A stretch of 64,000 nt of DNA, from contig JAOBSW010000371.1 of NCBI GenBank assembly GCA_026214975.1, positions 1 through 64,000 of the forward strand, read 5' to 3'. Both the position numbers and the translations under genes were made by a program. Of this stretch, positions 34,358 to 45,430 are shown in pieces. Source of the DNA: Gentiana macrophylla (lineage: Eukaryota; Streptophyta; Magnoliopsida; Gentianales; Gentianaceae). How positions within the stretch are numbered: position 1 is the stretch's first letter; each line of letters starts with the position of its first letter. The notes under the pieces are model-generated. The model was not told the DNA's origin. It did no database searches and saw nothing but the letters and a program-made list of their open reading frames with translations.

Positions 34358-34962
34358 ACTACCAATGGCATTTCAGTCTCCCAAAGGAAGTATGTCTGGA
34401 CTCATCAAGGAAAGCGGCATCTTTGGGATGCAAACTGTCTTTGATCTCCAGTAGACCCAGTCATACCCATCTTGCATGGTGACATGACATTGTCGAGGAA
34501 AGAACAATATCAAAGGCTTGTAGGCAAACTCATATACCTTTCTCACACAAGACACGATATTGCATATGGGGTCGATCCAGTCGATCAATTCATGCATTGC
34601 CCTACTGAGCAACATTGGGATGCAGTGAATAGAATATTGAGGTATTTAAAATCCACTCCTGGCCAAGGCCTGCTCTTCACCAAGTCTACTGATAGATCAA
34701 TCAAGGTCTACACTGATGCTGATTGGGCTGGATGTCACATTGACAGGAGGTCTACCACAGGCTATTGCTCTTATATATGGGGGAACCTGGTTACTTGGAG
34801 GAGCAAGAAACAACCTACTGTGTCAAGAAGCAGTGCTGAAGCTGAACTAAGGGCACTTGTACTTGGCATTTGTGAAGCTCTATGGCTAAAAAGTGTACTG
34901 ACTGAACTTCAGCAACCATATCAGCAACCTATCACACTCTGTTGTGATAATAATTGACCTTA
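34358..34962 (+). pseudogene. RNase H end of Copia element Y
   Basis: After the solo LTR, the frame from 34472 reads SRKEQYQRLVGKLIYLSHTR, HWDAVNRILRYLKSTPGQGL and YTDADWAGCHIDRRSTTGYC, then SRSSAEAELRALVLGICEAL. These are standard Copia RNase H blocks, including the D-A-D-W catalytic region. The frame is open for 161 codons but is the only long open part of the polyprotein. Confidence 0.85.
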
Positions 34963-35180
34963 TGCATGGCGGAAGATCCATCCATCATGATAAAACCAAG
35001 CATGTGGACATTGTGACACTACTACGAAGGAGAAGATTGATGCCAAGATTATTCAACTCCAAAGATGTTCCTCGGCGCAGATCGAATCGTCGATATTCTT
35101 ACCAAGGCTATTCCACCTCTTATGTTCAAATAGATTATATAGCAAACTCATTTGCATCAACATATACCAATTTTTGGGGG

Positions 35181-35539
35181 TGTGGAAATATTACTCACAG
35201 ACAAAGCTTCACAGGTGCTCAGCAGATTCTTGAGCCTCGAGGATTTTGTGCATAATATTTTGTACACCTTATTTAATTGTAAAATTAATTGTAAAAGACA
35301 TATTAATTGTGAGTCATATAAACAATTAATATGTCAAACTCTAGTTTACTTTATGTCATAGACATAACTTTTACTTTTACTTTTGCATGCTTGCCGCCCA
35401 CATCTACATACTCAAGTGGCGCCAAGCTAGCTAGCTAGTCTCTCTATCTCAATTGTATCTATTTATACATCTTTTTACTCAATGAATAAACTAAGTTGAA
35501 GTTTACTCTTGTGTGTATCACATTCTCAAACTCTCTTCA
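35181..35539 (+). repeat. Right LTR of element Y
   Basis: Matches 29014-29376 apart from small differences near its start. Followed by the AGAGG duplication and then the rest of the X LTR. Confidence 0.9.
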
Positions 35540-36299
35540 AGAGGTCAAGTCACAATTCCTAACAAATCTCCACCTTGACTTGAACTCTCATTCAACCAGA
35601 TGTACTATACTAGATGCATTCTTCAATGCCAGATGTACTGTACCATATTCCTCCTCTTCTTCCGCCTGATGTGATCAACTTGACACCATAAAAGATGTGA
35701 CTACCATATTCATATGTAATCACCTAGGTTGAGCACACTCATTTGAGTTCTTTGATTCAACTTCAACCAAAGCAGATTGCGATTCGGGCCAGATTCGAAG
35801 TGACGGATGTGAACACAACTGACTCCAAGTTAGACTTCTCCAGATAAGACTTAACTCCAGATGAGACTTAACTCAGACATGTTCACCAGATGCTTAGGTG
35901 ACTTCACTCAGCCAAACATATCAGATTGTCTTACTCAACTGATTTCACTCAGTTGAGGCTTCTAGACATAGATGCACAACCAGCGCAGACATGTTCAACA
36001 GACTCAGCAGACGCCACTCCACTGACAGATGGACTCAGCTGACTCTTCAATCAGCTTACTTCCCATACTTGAACACTCTACTTTACAAAACTGACTTTTA
36101 CTCAACTTGTACTAGATCAGCTGAGCCTTACTCAGCCAATCCCAGATTTTGGTTCCACTCAGATTCAGCTCTTGATTCTTCAGGTTCAGATGCACAACTA
36201 AGTGCCAAATTAGTGTCGACTGTTCTAAGCTGAGTTCTGCAAACTCAGCTGAGTATGGACCTGAAGCTCCACCTGCTTGTCAACACTCCAGATTCAGAT

Positions 36300-36988
36300 T
36301 CAGACCAGATTTTCATTAGGGTCTTTGGAATCACCCTTCTTGAAAGTCTTCTTTCTAGGATTTCCATTCCCTTTGCAACTGCTATTAGCAATTAAACCAG
36401 CAACCCGATTGTCTGTACCTGTGCAAGTTGAATTACGCCTCAGCTCTCGATTATGGAGAGATGCTCTAACATGCTCCAATGACACTGTGTCTCTCCCAAC
36501 AACAAAAGACTACACAAAATTCTCATATGATGCTGGCAGTGATACCAACAATATTTGAGTTGCATCCTTATCTTCGATCTTAACACCAATACTCCTTAAA
36601 TCAAGCAATATTGTGTTCAGCTTTTCAAGGTGATCTCTGAGAGGCGTTCCTTCATGCATCTTTAAATTGAACAGCGTTGCTTCATAAGCAACTTGTTGGT
36701 CAACGACTTTGTCATATCTGATCTCTCAAGCTTCACCACACTCAACTGCTCTTGAATCCTCAAAGAATCCTCTTGACAACCGGTGATAACATCATCAGAC
36801 AAGCACAACAAAATCATTGAATGTACTTTCTCCTCCAGATCGGCCATCTCAGCGTTTCCGGCATCCATCGCCTTTGACAACGGAGCCCAGGTCCCTAGTT
36901 TCTTCAACAGAGCACGCATCTTGATTTTCCACAGATTGAAATTGTTCCTTCCTGTGAATTTATGAATCTCTACATTTAACCCGGACAT
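36300..36988 (-). pseudogene. Gag of Copia element X
   Basis: ATG at 36988 gives MSGLNVEIHKFTGRNNFNLW then KIKMRALLKKLGTWAPLSKA, a typical Copia gag start. The frame breaks near 36680 and continues out of phase with MSLEHVRASLHNRELRRNS and a Lys-rich tail. No zinc knuckle or protease remains. It lies right after the 5' LTR of X (37132-37715), as expected for gag on the minus strand. Confidence 0.8.
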
Positions 36989-37131
36989 ATTGATCTTGCC
37001 AAAGAACAGAACTTTTATCACAAAATCCGAGCACCGGTGAAGGTCTTGGTGAAGATAAATTTTGTTCAAACAGATGATTCCAAAACAAAATCTCGGACTT
37101 CGATGATAACCTGGACGCCACGATACCGCTT

Positions 37132-37715
37132 TGTTAGAATTTAGGACCTCGAGGATCAAAAGCGGGTTGCAATAATCAAGATGCAAACAAGAAAGCATGA
37201 ATCACACAAGAACAATAACACAGATTTAACGTGGTTTCCGGCAAATACCGACTACTCCCAGGCGTAAAGAGGATAATATATTATCACCGAAGATTTCTGA
37301 GACTTTGCAATTGCCTAAGGCAATTGCTCTGCTTCTACTGCTGCTTCCACAAATGTTCTAGGTTACAACAGATGTGTATTTATAGCCACAAAAAACCAAG
37401 ACCTAGCCGCAGAATAACTAAAATACCCCAGATGTGGACCCCAGCTCCAGTTGTTATCCACCAGAATGTAACCATGCTGACATTTGTCCAAACTGAGATT
37501 TGCCCAAAACTGACTTTCCCAAAGTCGACTGCAGTAAAGGCGATCTTCCGCAAACCGACTTACGCCCAAAGTCGACTTACGCCCAAAGTCGACTTCTACT
37601 CAAAGCTCACTTTTGCTCAGCTGACTTTACTCGGCTGACTTTTCTCAGCTTAATTAGTACTAGACTCAATTTAGTACTCAACTCTAAATAAGAGGTCAAG
37701 TCACATTTCCTAACA
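37132..37715 (-). repeat. 5' LTR of element X
   Basis: 584 bp, TGTTAGAATTTAGGACC to TTCCTAACA (plus-strand sense), matching the broken left copy. A degenerate primer-like GCGGTATCGTGGCG follows on the minus strand. Confidence 0.9.
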
Positions 37716-37720
37716 AAAGC

Positions 37721-38342
37721 CTTATTGGCAGAAGCAACTCCTAAGACTCACCTGGACTTCCCCAAGACTTGTCTGGATCATTTAATGGACAATTGTTGCT
37801 GCTTAGCATTGATGGATTATTGTTGCTGCCTGTTTTTATAGTAACATTGAAATCAATACTATAAATACCTCTAATACCATTGAAATAATAGACATACACT
37901 TTTTCCTTCTTCTACTTTGTTTTTTCGCCGGTTTTTTCTATGTTGTTTATTTAGTTTTATAACAATGAGGACACTTTTGAGATTTCGGTACATATAAAAA
38001 TGTCATCAAACGATTTTTTTTTTCTTTCTATTTACCCTATAGAAATGTCGTCGATTTGGTCTTTGTTTTTGCAAAATTAAGATACAATGGAACCTAATTA
38101 AAAAAAAAAAAAAAAGCTATGTATATGACTTGGCCTTGACTTGAGAAAGTTGAAAAATGTTTTCTACTAAGCACTGGCAAGTAATACACCTAATTTCCAC
38201 GACCATTTCACTACATCATGTTTCCTTAATATTATTTATCATTTCATTGTCAAGAAAGGATCTGCTTACTTTTCAGCGTTTTCACAATAGTATGGGGGCT
38301 TAAAATATGGTGAAAATAATGCATATAGGTTGTACATGGTTG
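37721..38342 (+). promoter_or_regulatory. Upstream region of extensin B
   Basis: From about 38020 to 38315 this region is closely alike to 53.05-53.43 kb and 56.40-56.75 kb. Shared phrases include AAGATACAATGGAACCTAAT, GACTTGGCCTTGAC, CACCTAATTTCCAC and CTTAAAATATGGTGAAAATA. It probably holds promoter elements of an extensin family. Confidence 0.6.
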
Positions 38343-38343
38343 T

Positions 38344-38350
38344 TATATAA
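38344..38350 (+). promoter_or_regulatory. TATA box of extensin B
   Basis: TATATAA lies 81 bp before the start codon, followed by GGATGAGATATTGAG, similar to the sequence after the extensin A TATA box. Confidence 0.7.
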
Positions 38351-38430
38351 GGATGAGATATTGAGAACAAATTCATAAGCAAATTTACCTTCTGAGCATA
38401 GAAGACAAACACATAATTGTTTTTTTCAAA

Positions 38431-39162
38431 ATGGTCAGTTTTTGGCCAAGGGCAACCATTGTCTTGGCAATATGCCTCTTGGTGACTAATGTCATGGCTG
38501 AAGATCATTACCATGATAATCCACCCTATTATTATAGCTCACCACCTCCTCCTTCTCCTCTGAGGACGTCACCTTACGTTTACAAATCACCACCACCGCC
38601 ATATCTTTACAAATCGCCACCTCCACAATCACCTTCACCGTATGTCTACAATTCTCCTCTGCCACCTTCACCATCACCGCCTCCTCCTTATATTTATAAG
38701 TCGCCACCGCCTCCATCGCCCTCTCCCCCACCACCTTATGTTTATAAGTCTCCACCACCACCATCACCCTCGCCACCACCTCCTTATATTTACAAATCGC
38801 CGCCTCCTCCATCTGCCTCACCGCCGCCACCATATATCTATAAGTCCCCACCACCACCATCACCATCGCCGCCTCCTCCGTACATTTACAAGTCTCCATC
38901 ACCACCATCGCTATCACCGCCGCCACCTTATGTTTACAAATCACCACCACCACCATCATCGGCACCACCACCACCTCCATATTTCTCACATCCACCACCA
39001 CCTCCTCCTTATATTTACAAATCACCATCTCCTCCATCTGCCTCACCGCCGCCACCATATGTCTATAAGTCCCCACCACCACCATCACCATCGCCGCCTC
39101 CTCCCTACATTTACAAGTCTCCACCACCGCCATTGCCATCACCGCCGCCACCTTATGTTTGA
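38431..39162 (+). CDS. Extensin with SPPPP/SPSPPPP and YVYK repeats
   Basis: ATG 38431 starts a 243-residue frame. Residues 1-23 (ending TNVMA) form a signal peptide like that of extensin A, with Glu-Asp right after the likely cut. The repeats are YVYKSPPPPSPSPPPP and YIYKSPPPP. Ser-Pro(4) blocks would be hydroxylated and glycosylated; Tyr-x-Tyr-Lys motifs are the ones linked to intramolecular isodityrosine and crosslinking in extensins, so this paralogue may crosslink differently from extensin A (YVHK). The frame ends at TGA 39160-39162, where the repeat expects TAC. The same frame stays open beyond, so this may be a shortened allele or a sequence error. Confidence 0.85.
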   Translation: MVSFWPRATIVLAICLLVTNVMAEDHYHDNPPYYYSSPPPPSPLRTSPYVYKSPPPPYLYKSPPPQSPSPYVYNSPLPPSPSPPPPYIYKSPPPPSPSPPPPYVYKSPPPPSPSPPPPYIYKSPPPPSASPPPPYIYKSPPPPSPSPPPPYIYKSPSPPSLSPPPPYVYKSPPPPSSAPPPPPYFSHPPPPPPYIYKSPSPPSASPPPPYVYKSPPPPSPSPPPPYIYKSPPPPLPSPPPPYV

Positions 39163-39960
39163 AAATCACCACCACCACCATCACCGTCATCACCACCACC
39201 TCCATCTTTCTCACCTCCACCACCACCATCACCCATGCCACCACCTCCTTATATTAACAAATCACCACCTCCTCCATCTGTCTCGCCGCCACCGCCTTAT
39301 GTTTACAAGTCCCCACCACCTCCTCCACCATCACCATCACCGCCTCCTTCCTATATTTACAAGTCCCCACCTCCACCATTACCATTACCATTGCCTCCTC
39401 CTCCGTACATTTACAAGTCTCCACCACCACCATCTCCATCACCGCCACCACCTAATGTTTACAAATCACCACCACCACCATCACCGTCGCCGCCTCCTCC
39501 CTACATTTATAAGTCCCCACCACCACCATCACCATCACCATCCCCGTCTCATCCCTACATTTACAACTCCCCACCACCACCATCTCCATCACCGCCACCG
39601 CCTTATGTTTACAAATCACCACCGCCACCATCACTGTCACCTCCACCTCCACCTCCGTATTTCTCGCCTCCACCACCATACATTTATAAGTCTCCTCCAC
39701 CACCATCCCCCTCACCACCTCCCCCTTATGTTTACAAGTCTCCTCCACCTCCACCTCCCTCTCCTTCACCTCCCCCGCCTTACATTCATAGATCCCCACC
39801 ACCACCACCTTCTCGCCCACACCACCCCCTTACCATTATAACTCTCCACCACCCCGATCACCATCACTCCACCTCCTTATGTCTACAAGTCTCCACCTCC
39901 TCTGTTTCCGTCCCCAAAGATCGCCTTATATCTACAAATCGCCACCTCCACCCCTCACTA
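39163..39960 (+). pseudogene. In-frame continuation of the extensin B repeat tract
   Basis: After the TGA the same frame continues with KSPPPPSPSSPPPP and many further YIYK/YVYK repeats for about 217 codons, until about 39814. There the phase changes (SRPHHPLTII) and traces such as PYIYKS appear in other frames. This looks like the original C-terminal half of extensin B, cut off by one altered codon and later frameshifts. Confidence 0.65.
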
Positions 39961-40240
39961 ATACTAATCACATATACCACAAAACTATCTAATCGTCACA
40001 ATTAGGATCAGAGTTTCAATCATCATGTTTTGTAACCTTTATATATGTTCATCTACGTTTTGTCTAGAAATTGTTTTATTGCGAAAATAAGGAGTAGCTC
40101 GGAGAATAAAGAAGTTGATGATGCATTTGCTCATCCGATATGTTTTTTTATTTATTATAAAATATCGTCCTCCGGATGTTATATATCTTTGGTAATTCCT
40201 TGTACCCATTTCAAATACTACCTGACTTACAGGCTGAGAA

Positions 40241-40517
40241 GGGATTTTTTCTGGAATGCCACCCATTCTGTGGTGTATTTGTGGAAATACCACCCAAGGC
40301 AAAAACAAACAATTTTGGTTCGCGATTTTCTCCCTTTTTTTCATGAATGTGCACGATCTTAAGGTACACAAATCCCCTATTGGGTTCCCCCTTCCCAATT
40401 AGGGTTTAGATGGGTTCCAAAAACACCTAAAACGCGAAAATGGGAGTGGTATTTGGACAAGAGAGTGGTAGTCCTTCATTTGCCTTGTCTCAATAGTGGT
40501 ATTTCGACAAAGCTCCC
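40241..40517. mobile_element. Mutator-like MITE, 277 bp
   Basis: GGCTGAGAA flanks both sides (40232-40240 and 40518-40526), a 9-bp duplication. The left end GGGATTTTTTCTGGAATGCC and right end GGTATTTCGACAAAGCTCCC are inverted relatives. It has no coding capacity. Confidence 0.8.
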
Positions 40518-40559
40518 GGCTGAGAACTGTTGGATAATAGATGAAAAGTATTATGATTT

Positions 40560-41271
40560 TTTTTTTGAACAGCAAAATAAAATTTTATTAAAACCCGGGC
40601 CTCAGCAAGTAGCTGAAAAGGCCAGAACAGCATCCGTACATAAGCATAATAAACAGAGAGAATCATATGCTAAGAGGAAAAAGAAACAACAACACTTAAC
40701 GGTGTACGAACAAATCATATGTGACTTAACAGGGCTAATCAATTTTTTTAAGAGCACACTTCGGATCACAAAGCCAAATATTCCAGTCGCCGTGTAGATT
40801 GTAACTCCTACCCGTAATCCAAGCAAAGCTGGTCACTTGAAATTCTTTGAAACATGCATCAACATCAAATGGTTTAGCATGAAAAATGGTCTTATTTCTG
40901 GATAGCCACAAGCTCCACATACTCAATTTCCTAATACTCTCCCACAGCCAAGGAACATTGAGAATGCTAAAAGTTGTGGGGGTATAAGTGCAAAAGATTT
41001 TCCAATCCAAAGGAAAACCTCGCGAAACGTCGAACCATCTAAAAATCCGATCCCAAAACCTTCTTGAAAAGCTACAAAACAAGATTACAAAAAGGACACG
41101 CTGCATTTAGAATGGAGATTCCTCTGCTGACTAGATTCGATTTTGTAGGTAATCTGCAATTAGATGCTTTCCAAAAGAACACATTGATTTTCGATGGTAC
41201 CAAGTTGGTCCACTTTGTAGGGATAGAGTTAGGATTGGTATCGGTTTCCATCAAGGGTAGACACCTTTAAC
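40560..41271 (-). mobile_element. 5'-truncated LINE copy, minus strand
   Basis: TATTATGATTT occurs at 40549-40559 and 41272-41282 as TSD. The 3' end is at the left, with a minus-strand A run preceded by TTTTAATAAAATTTTATT. The minus-strand frames read LVPSKINVFFWKASNCRLPT and ACPFC (41250-41080), then WLSRNKTIFHAKPFDVDACF (about 40860). This is the zinc-binding C-terminal part of an L1-type ORF2 protein. It is 712 bp long, so most of the element was never copied. Confidence 0.85.
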
Positions 41272-41565
41272 TATTATGATTTATAGTTAAATTAGTTTCA
41301 TTTATGCATTTCAAGCTTATATGTATTAGTCTGAGTTCTCCAATTGCATGCTTCATTTTAGTTCACAAAAACGTAATTTTTCAGACATGACGAGCTGCAA
41401 CAACAATACATCCATAGAGGACAATCTCTATTTTATCTAAGTTATCGAGGGCTCTATGTCATTTTTTCTTACCAATGCCGTTAGCACGTATCAAAATCAA
41501 TTCTTTTTGTTTTAGAGGAAAAAAAAAGACAAACACAAAAACTTATCAAAATCAATTACGTGAAT

Positions 41566-41704
41566 GGCAGCTAGTATGGACAGGGCGATTTTTGGTAAAT
41601 ATAGGGCAATGTGTCGCTAAAAATCTTTTTAGCAACACATTTGCATTTTTAGCGACACATTCACCCAGTACTTGCCAAAAATCGCCTTGTTCATACCGTG
41701 AGCC
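41566..41704. mobile_element. Fold-back MITE, 139 bp, Mutator-like
   Basis: TTACGTGAAT flanks both sides (41556-41565 and 41705-41714). Almost the whole element is an inverted repeat: GGGCGATTTTTGG with GTGTCGCTAAAAAT on the left, and ATTTTTAGCGACAC with CCAAAAATCGCC on the right. RNA from it would form a long hairpin. Confidence 0.85.
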
Positions 41705-41714
41705 TTACGTGAAT

Positions 41715-42432
41715 TCATCAACTATGTTCTTCCTTTTAAAAAGAAAAACAACTATGTTCCTATAAAGTTGATAATAGTAAAAATCACATACATTAAGAAA
41801 ATTTATTAATTTTTCGACGAGTAGTAATACTTCCACAAAATATGATCACAACAAAGTGAATAACATACTTTTACACTATTGATAATGATGGGTGACTACC
41901 TCAAAAAAAAATGATGGGTGACCTATTGTTTTAATTTTTATTAGTTTATTCATTCGAATGACATTAGTCTTATGCCGCAGGATTTGATGCCATCCTAATT
42001 CCTAAAGGGATGTTTGGGTGTGCCCTCATTAGGCCTAATAGGGCGCTTTTGAATGTCTCCAATGCACACCAAATAGTGCGCTTTTTGAATTGCTCCAATG
42101 TACACCTAATAAGGCACCTAATATGGCGCTTTTGAATGACTACATTGTACAATTGTAAAGGTGTTTTTTAATGGTCAATAAATGTCTATAGATAGTTTTG
42201 AATGTATCAAATGTGTAGCTTTAAAGTCACTTGGTGAATGTACTTATTTCGAGGCTTTAAGGCGTTTTAAATTGCCTTGTTATGAATCTAATGAGGTGCT
42301 TCTTAAAGTTGTAAAAAATAGTTTCAACTATAGCGACAGAAGAATTAGTAGCGCTTGAAAACGTCAGAACCACACTCAAACGCCTACATATGTTAATTTT
42401 GCAGGCGTTTTTCCGTGTCATTAAATCCTATT
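41715..42432. other. Intergenic stretch, possibly part of a CACTA element
   Basis: No gene. GGCGCTTTTGAATG-like phrases recur (near 42043, 42070 and 42125), a local degenerate repeat. The right end precedes a CACTA-type terminus. Confidence 0.4.
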
Positions 42433-42444
42433 ATTCTTGTAGTG
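42433..42444 (-). other. Right terminus of a CACTA-type element
   Basis: ATTCTTGTAGTG is the reverse complement of CACTACAAGAAT, a standard CACTA terminus. The matching left terminus was not found, so the element's extent is unknown. Confidence 0.4.
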
Positions 42445-42459
42445 CATGTTTGGTGTGCA

Positions 42460-45046
42460 TGTCTGTTGCCCAAGAAGATAGGGGCGGATAAATGGAAGGA
42501 CTTCCGGCCTATTAGCCTATGCACTGTTTTCTCAAAAAAATATAACCAAGATTATTACGCAGCGTTTGAATTCTTTTCTTCCCATGCTGGTGGCGGATCA
42601 GCAAACTGGTTTTGTCCCTGGTAGATGCATCACTGACAATATCCTTCTTGCCCAGGAGCTATGCAAAAATGTTAATAAACCACTCCGTAGCCCCAACATT
42701 ATGCTTAAATTAGACATGAAGAAAGCATATGATCGTATGAATTGGGGTTTCATAATGAAGATGTTGAGGATGTTTGGTTTTCAAGAGCCTTTTGTTGATC
42801 TTATTTTCAGAACTCTCGCTGACAACTGGTTTCGCGTCTTGCACAATGGCGTGCCTTCTACACACTTTCATGCGACTCGCGGAGTTAAACAGGGAGACCC
42901 TCTATCCCCTGCTCTCTTTGTTTTAGCGGCGGAGTATTTCGGTAGGCTGATTAATGATTTCATGTCTCAGAATCCTGGCATGCAGTTTCAATCAAAAGTA
43001 AAGGGTATCCACTATCTGGCTTTTGTTGATGACACGATTCTTTTTACTCGGTGAAATAGGAAAAGACTTCGGTGCCTCAAGGAGCTTTTCCACCATTATG
43101 AACTAGTTTCTGGGCAGCGTATCAATTCCACCAAAAGTACGTTCATTGGTCATAAATTGACATCTACTAAGGCAGGATGGGTAAGTAATATCTTGGGCTT
43201 TCTGCGCAAGCACATGCCTTTTCGCTACTTAGGAGCACCCCTTTTTCGGGGCCGGAATTGCATTCTTTTCTATCAGGACATAATTGATAAGGTTCAAAGG
43301 AAGCTTCGTCACTGGTGAAACAGGCTTTTGTCTTTTGGTGGGAAGCTAATTCTCCTCGGGCATGTCTTAACGTCCATTCCAATTTATACCCTTCAGGTGA
43401 TGGTTCCCCCCAAAGAAGTTATTCATCGTATCCATCGCATTTTTAATAAATTCTTATGGGATAGTAGGCCGGATGGACATCATATACATTGGAGATCGTG
43501 GGATAAATTGTGCACTCCGATTGAGGAAGGTGGGTTGGGTGTGCGGAACCTCTTTGATGTTATTGACACTTTTGCGATCAAGCAGTGGGTTCGGTTACGA
43601 CAGAAGCAGGGTATTTGGGCTAAGGCCATTTTCAATACCTACATAATAGACAAGTCTCCCTGGATGTCCCCTGAGCCCCGTGTCGAGACGCCGAGTTACG
43701 AAGGGTGTGGAGGATGAGAGACATAGCAGAACAATTCATATCTTGGAGGCTAAATGCGGGAAACATTGACTTTTGAAGAGACAAGTGGACGACGGCAAAT
43801 TTGGGAGAACCACCGGAAGGGCGGTTTTGGAAGGTTAATGAGTTTTGGGTGAATGGCCAATGGAATACCCACCTTCTTCATTCTTACCTACCTAGTCACA
43901 TCGTGGAAGAGATCGATCTTATCCCTTTCATACGTGAGAAGGATGATAAGATTATTTGGATGCTCACTACGATGGGCGGTATACTACTCGGTCCACGTGG
44001 AACATGGTTCGCACTACTCATCCCCAATGTTATTTATAAGATAATTTGGAACAAACATCATACCTCTAAAGATTTTTTTCTTTTTTCTTTGGAGGTTCTT
44101 GCATAACATTCTCCCCACTGATCCGAACATCCAGCGACGTGGTATAACTCTAGTCTCAAAATGCTTTGCGTGCCAACATGGGGAGGACCTGCGACACTCG
44201 TTTATTGATTGTCATTTTGCCAGCTCTGTTTGGAATTACTTTATGAATCATTTCGGGTTGCGGTTTACTCCTACTTCAAGGATTGTGCCTATGCTCCACT
44301 TACAGCGAACTCGGCTACTAGTATTCTGACCTTCGGCTTATTGTCCCGGTTATTGTTTGTTGGGGCATTTGGGCCGAGAGGAACAAGTGCCGGCATGACG
44401 AGGTTCAACCTCTATACGCAGCACCATCATACAAATTGAGCGGGCTATTAAACAACTTGCCTTTCGGAAGAAACTGGAAGCCAAAGTCTTGGGAGCTGAT
44501 AGAGGAACTCCCTTCTTCCAACCCTTTAGGGTCAAACCAAACCTGAAGAGGAAAGTGATTTTTTTGAGATGGGTCCCTCCACCTTTTGGTAATGTTAAAT
44601 TGAATGTGGATAGGAGTGTCAGGAATGGCATTGCTTATGGTGGTGGTATCCTCGGGGATTCGATGGCGGGTTTATTATGGATTTTCATCGTGTTTTGGGT
44701 AGGGGACGGTGGTGGATGCGGAGATTAAAGCTCTATTGTTTGGTCTTCGCCGCGCACAGTCAAAGTGTAAGATGGATATCGAATCGATTCTCTTTATGTC
44801 TATCGTATGATCTCTGGAGCTAGAGGTGGTGGATGGCCCCTGTGTCTCTCCGTCACTCAGATATGTGCTATCCTTCAATCACTCCACTATACTATTTCGC
44901 ATGTCTATAGGGAATGCAATAGGGTCGCTGATGCCCTCGCGGCGTTGGAAGGGGATGATCAGATTTTTATTCAGCAAAGAGAAGTCCCATCGCATATTCG
45001 GAATCTAATTCATGATGATTTATACACTGTACTCATATCCATTTGA
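42460..45046 (+). pseudogene. ORF2 protein remnant of LINE C (reverse transcriptase, zinc-binding, RNase H)
   Basis: Reverse transcriptase: ADQQTGFVPGRCITDNILLA, LKLDMKKAYDRMNWGF, RGVKQGDPLSPALFVLAAEY and FVDDTILF (42566-43054), keeping the D-D pair. A frameshift lies near 42530, and TGA codons lie at 43052 and 43318. Then SFGGKLILLGHVLTSIPIYT and GGLGVRNLFDVIDTFAIKQW (43328-43717). A zinc-binding region holds CFACQHGEDLRHSFIDCHFA (about 44160-44220). RNase H: PPPFGNVKLNVDRS near 44580 (the usual DGS is DRS) and CNRVADALAAL near 44910. Order and motifs fit plant L1 ORF2. Confidence 0.85.
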
Positions 45047-45248
45047 CATCGAAAACCGGGAAGCACTCTTCACTTGTGAAAGGTGCAATCCAGTCGTATT
45101 GCTTATCTCATCGACTTTATCATTTTCATCTAGTTGTATCCATATCTTTGTGTATTCCACTTTGTGCAGATCGATGCTCACTAAATGTGGAAATGGGAGG
45201 AAACCAGATGCTCGAACAATTTTCTTCACCAAAATCGATTGACTAGAC

Positions 45249-45274
45249 GCACCCCTCCATTTTTGTTGGGGTGC
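45249..45274 (+). other. First 3'-tail hairpin of LINE C
   Basis: GCACCCC pairs with GGGGTGC around a 12-nt loop and is followed by AATTGAG. Confidence 0.65.
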
Positions 45275-45430
45275 AATTGAGTTTTTGCTCCTTTTCTCTC
45301 TTGTTGCCTGGATTTTGTATGTTGTTTATCATATTCCTAGTGTGCTTGTGCTACGGACAGATCACCACCTTGCAGTTTGTCTGACACTTACTCATGGTTG
45401 CGGCTTATTGGACTGTGCTGACCTTTGGAC

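Larger units (their letters stand above)
29014..35539 (+). mobile_element. Copia element Y, nested in the LTR of X
   Basis: LTRs of about 360 bp (29014-29376 and 35181-35539) run from TGTGGAAATATTACTC to CTCTCTTCA. The primer site TGGTATCAAAGCC follows the left LTR (29377-29389), and a GGGGG tract precedes the right LTR. The 5-bp duplication AGAGG flanks it (29009-29013 and 35540-35544). The order gag, protease, integrase, reverse transcriptase, RNase H is the Copia order. All coding parts carry stops, and a 1.56-kb solo LTR interrupts the polymerase region. Confidence 0.92.
28469..37715 (-). mobile_element. Copia element X, gag only, split by a nested Copia element
   Basis: LTRs start TGTTAGAATTTAGGACC and end CCTAACA on the plus strand. 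The element is flanked by AAAGC on both sides (28464-28468 and 37716-37720). The left LTR is broken by element Y; the right LTR is 37132-37715. With Y removed, the internal part is only about 1.57 kb: a purine tract next to the left LTR (minus-strand AAGGTGGAGATT) and a decayed gag. There is no pol, so it is a deletion derivative. Confidence 0.9.

Noticed and set aside
28464..37720. Disrupted host exon reading ATGGCTGTTGCATCATGTCC across the X insertion
   Set aside because: The joined sequence has a start and ~38 open codons, but no splice signals or recognisable protein; too short to call.
38492..39244. Minus-strand 250-codon open frame over extensin B
   Set aside because: Same reason: an effect of the C/A-rich repeat. 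The plus strand has the signal peptide and promoter.
38642..39841. His-rich 399-codon frame over extensin B
   Set aside because: Shadow frame of the extensin repeat without signal peptide or known domain.
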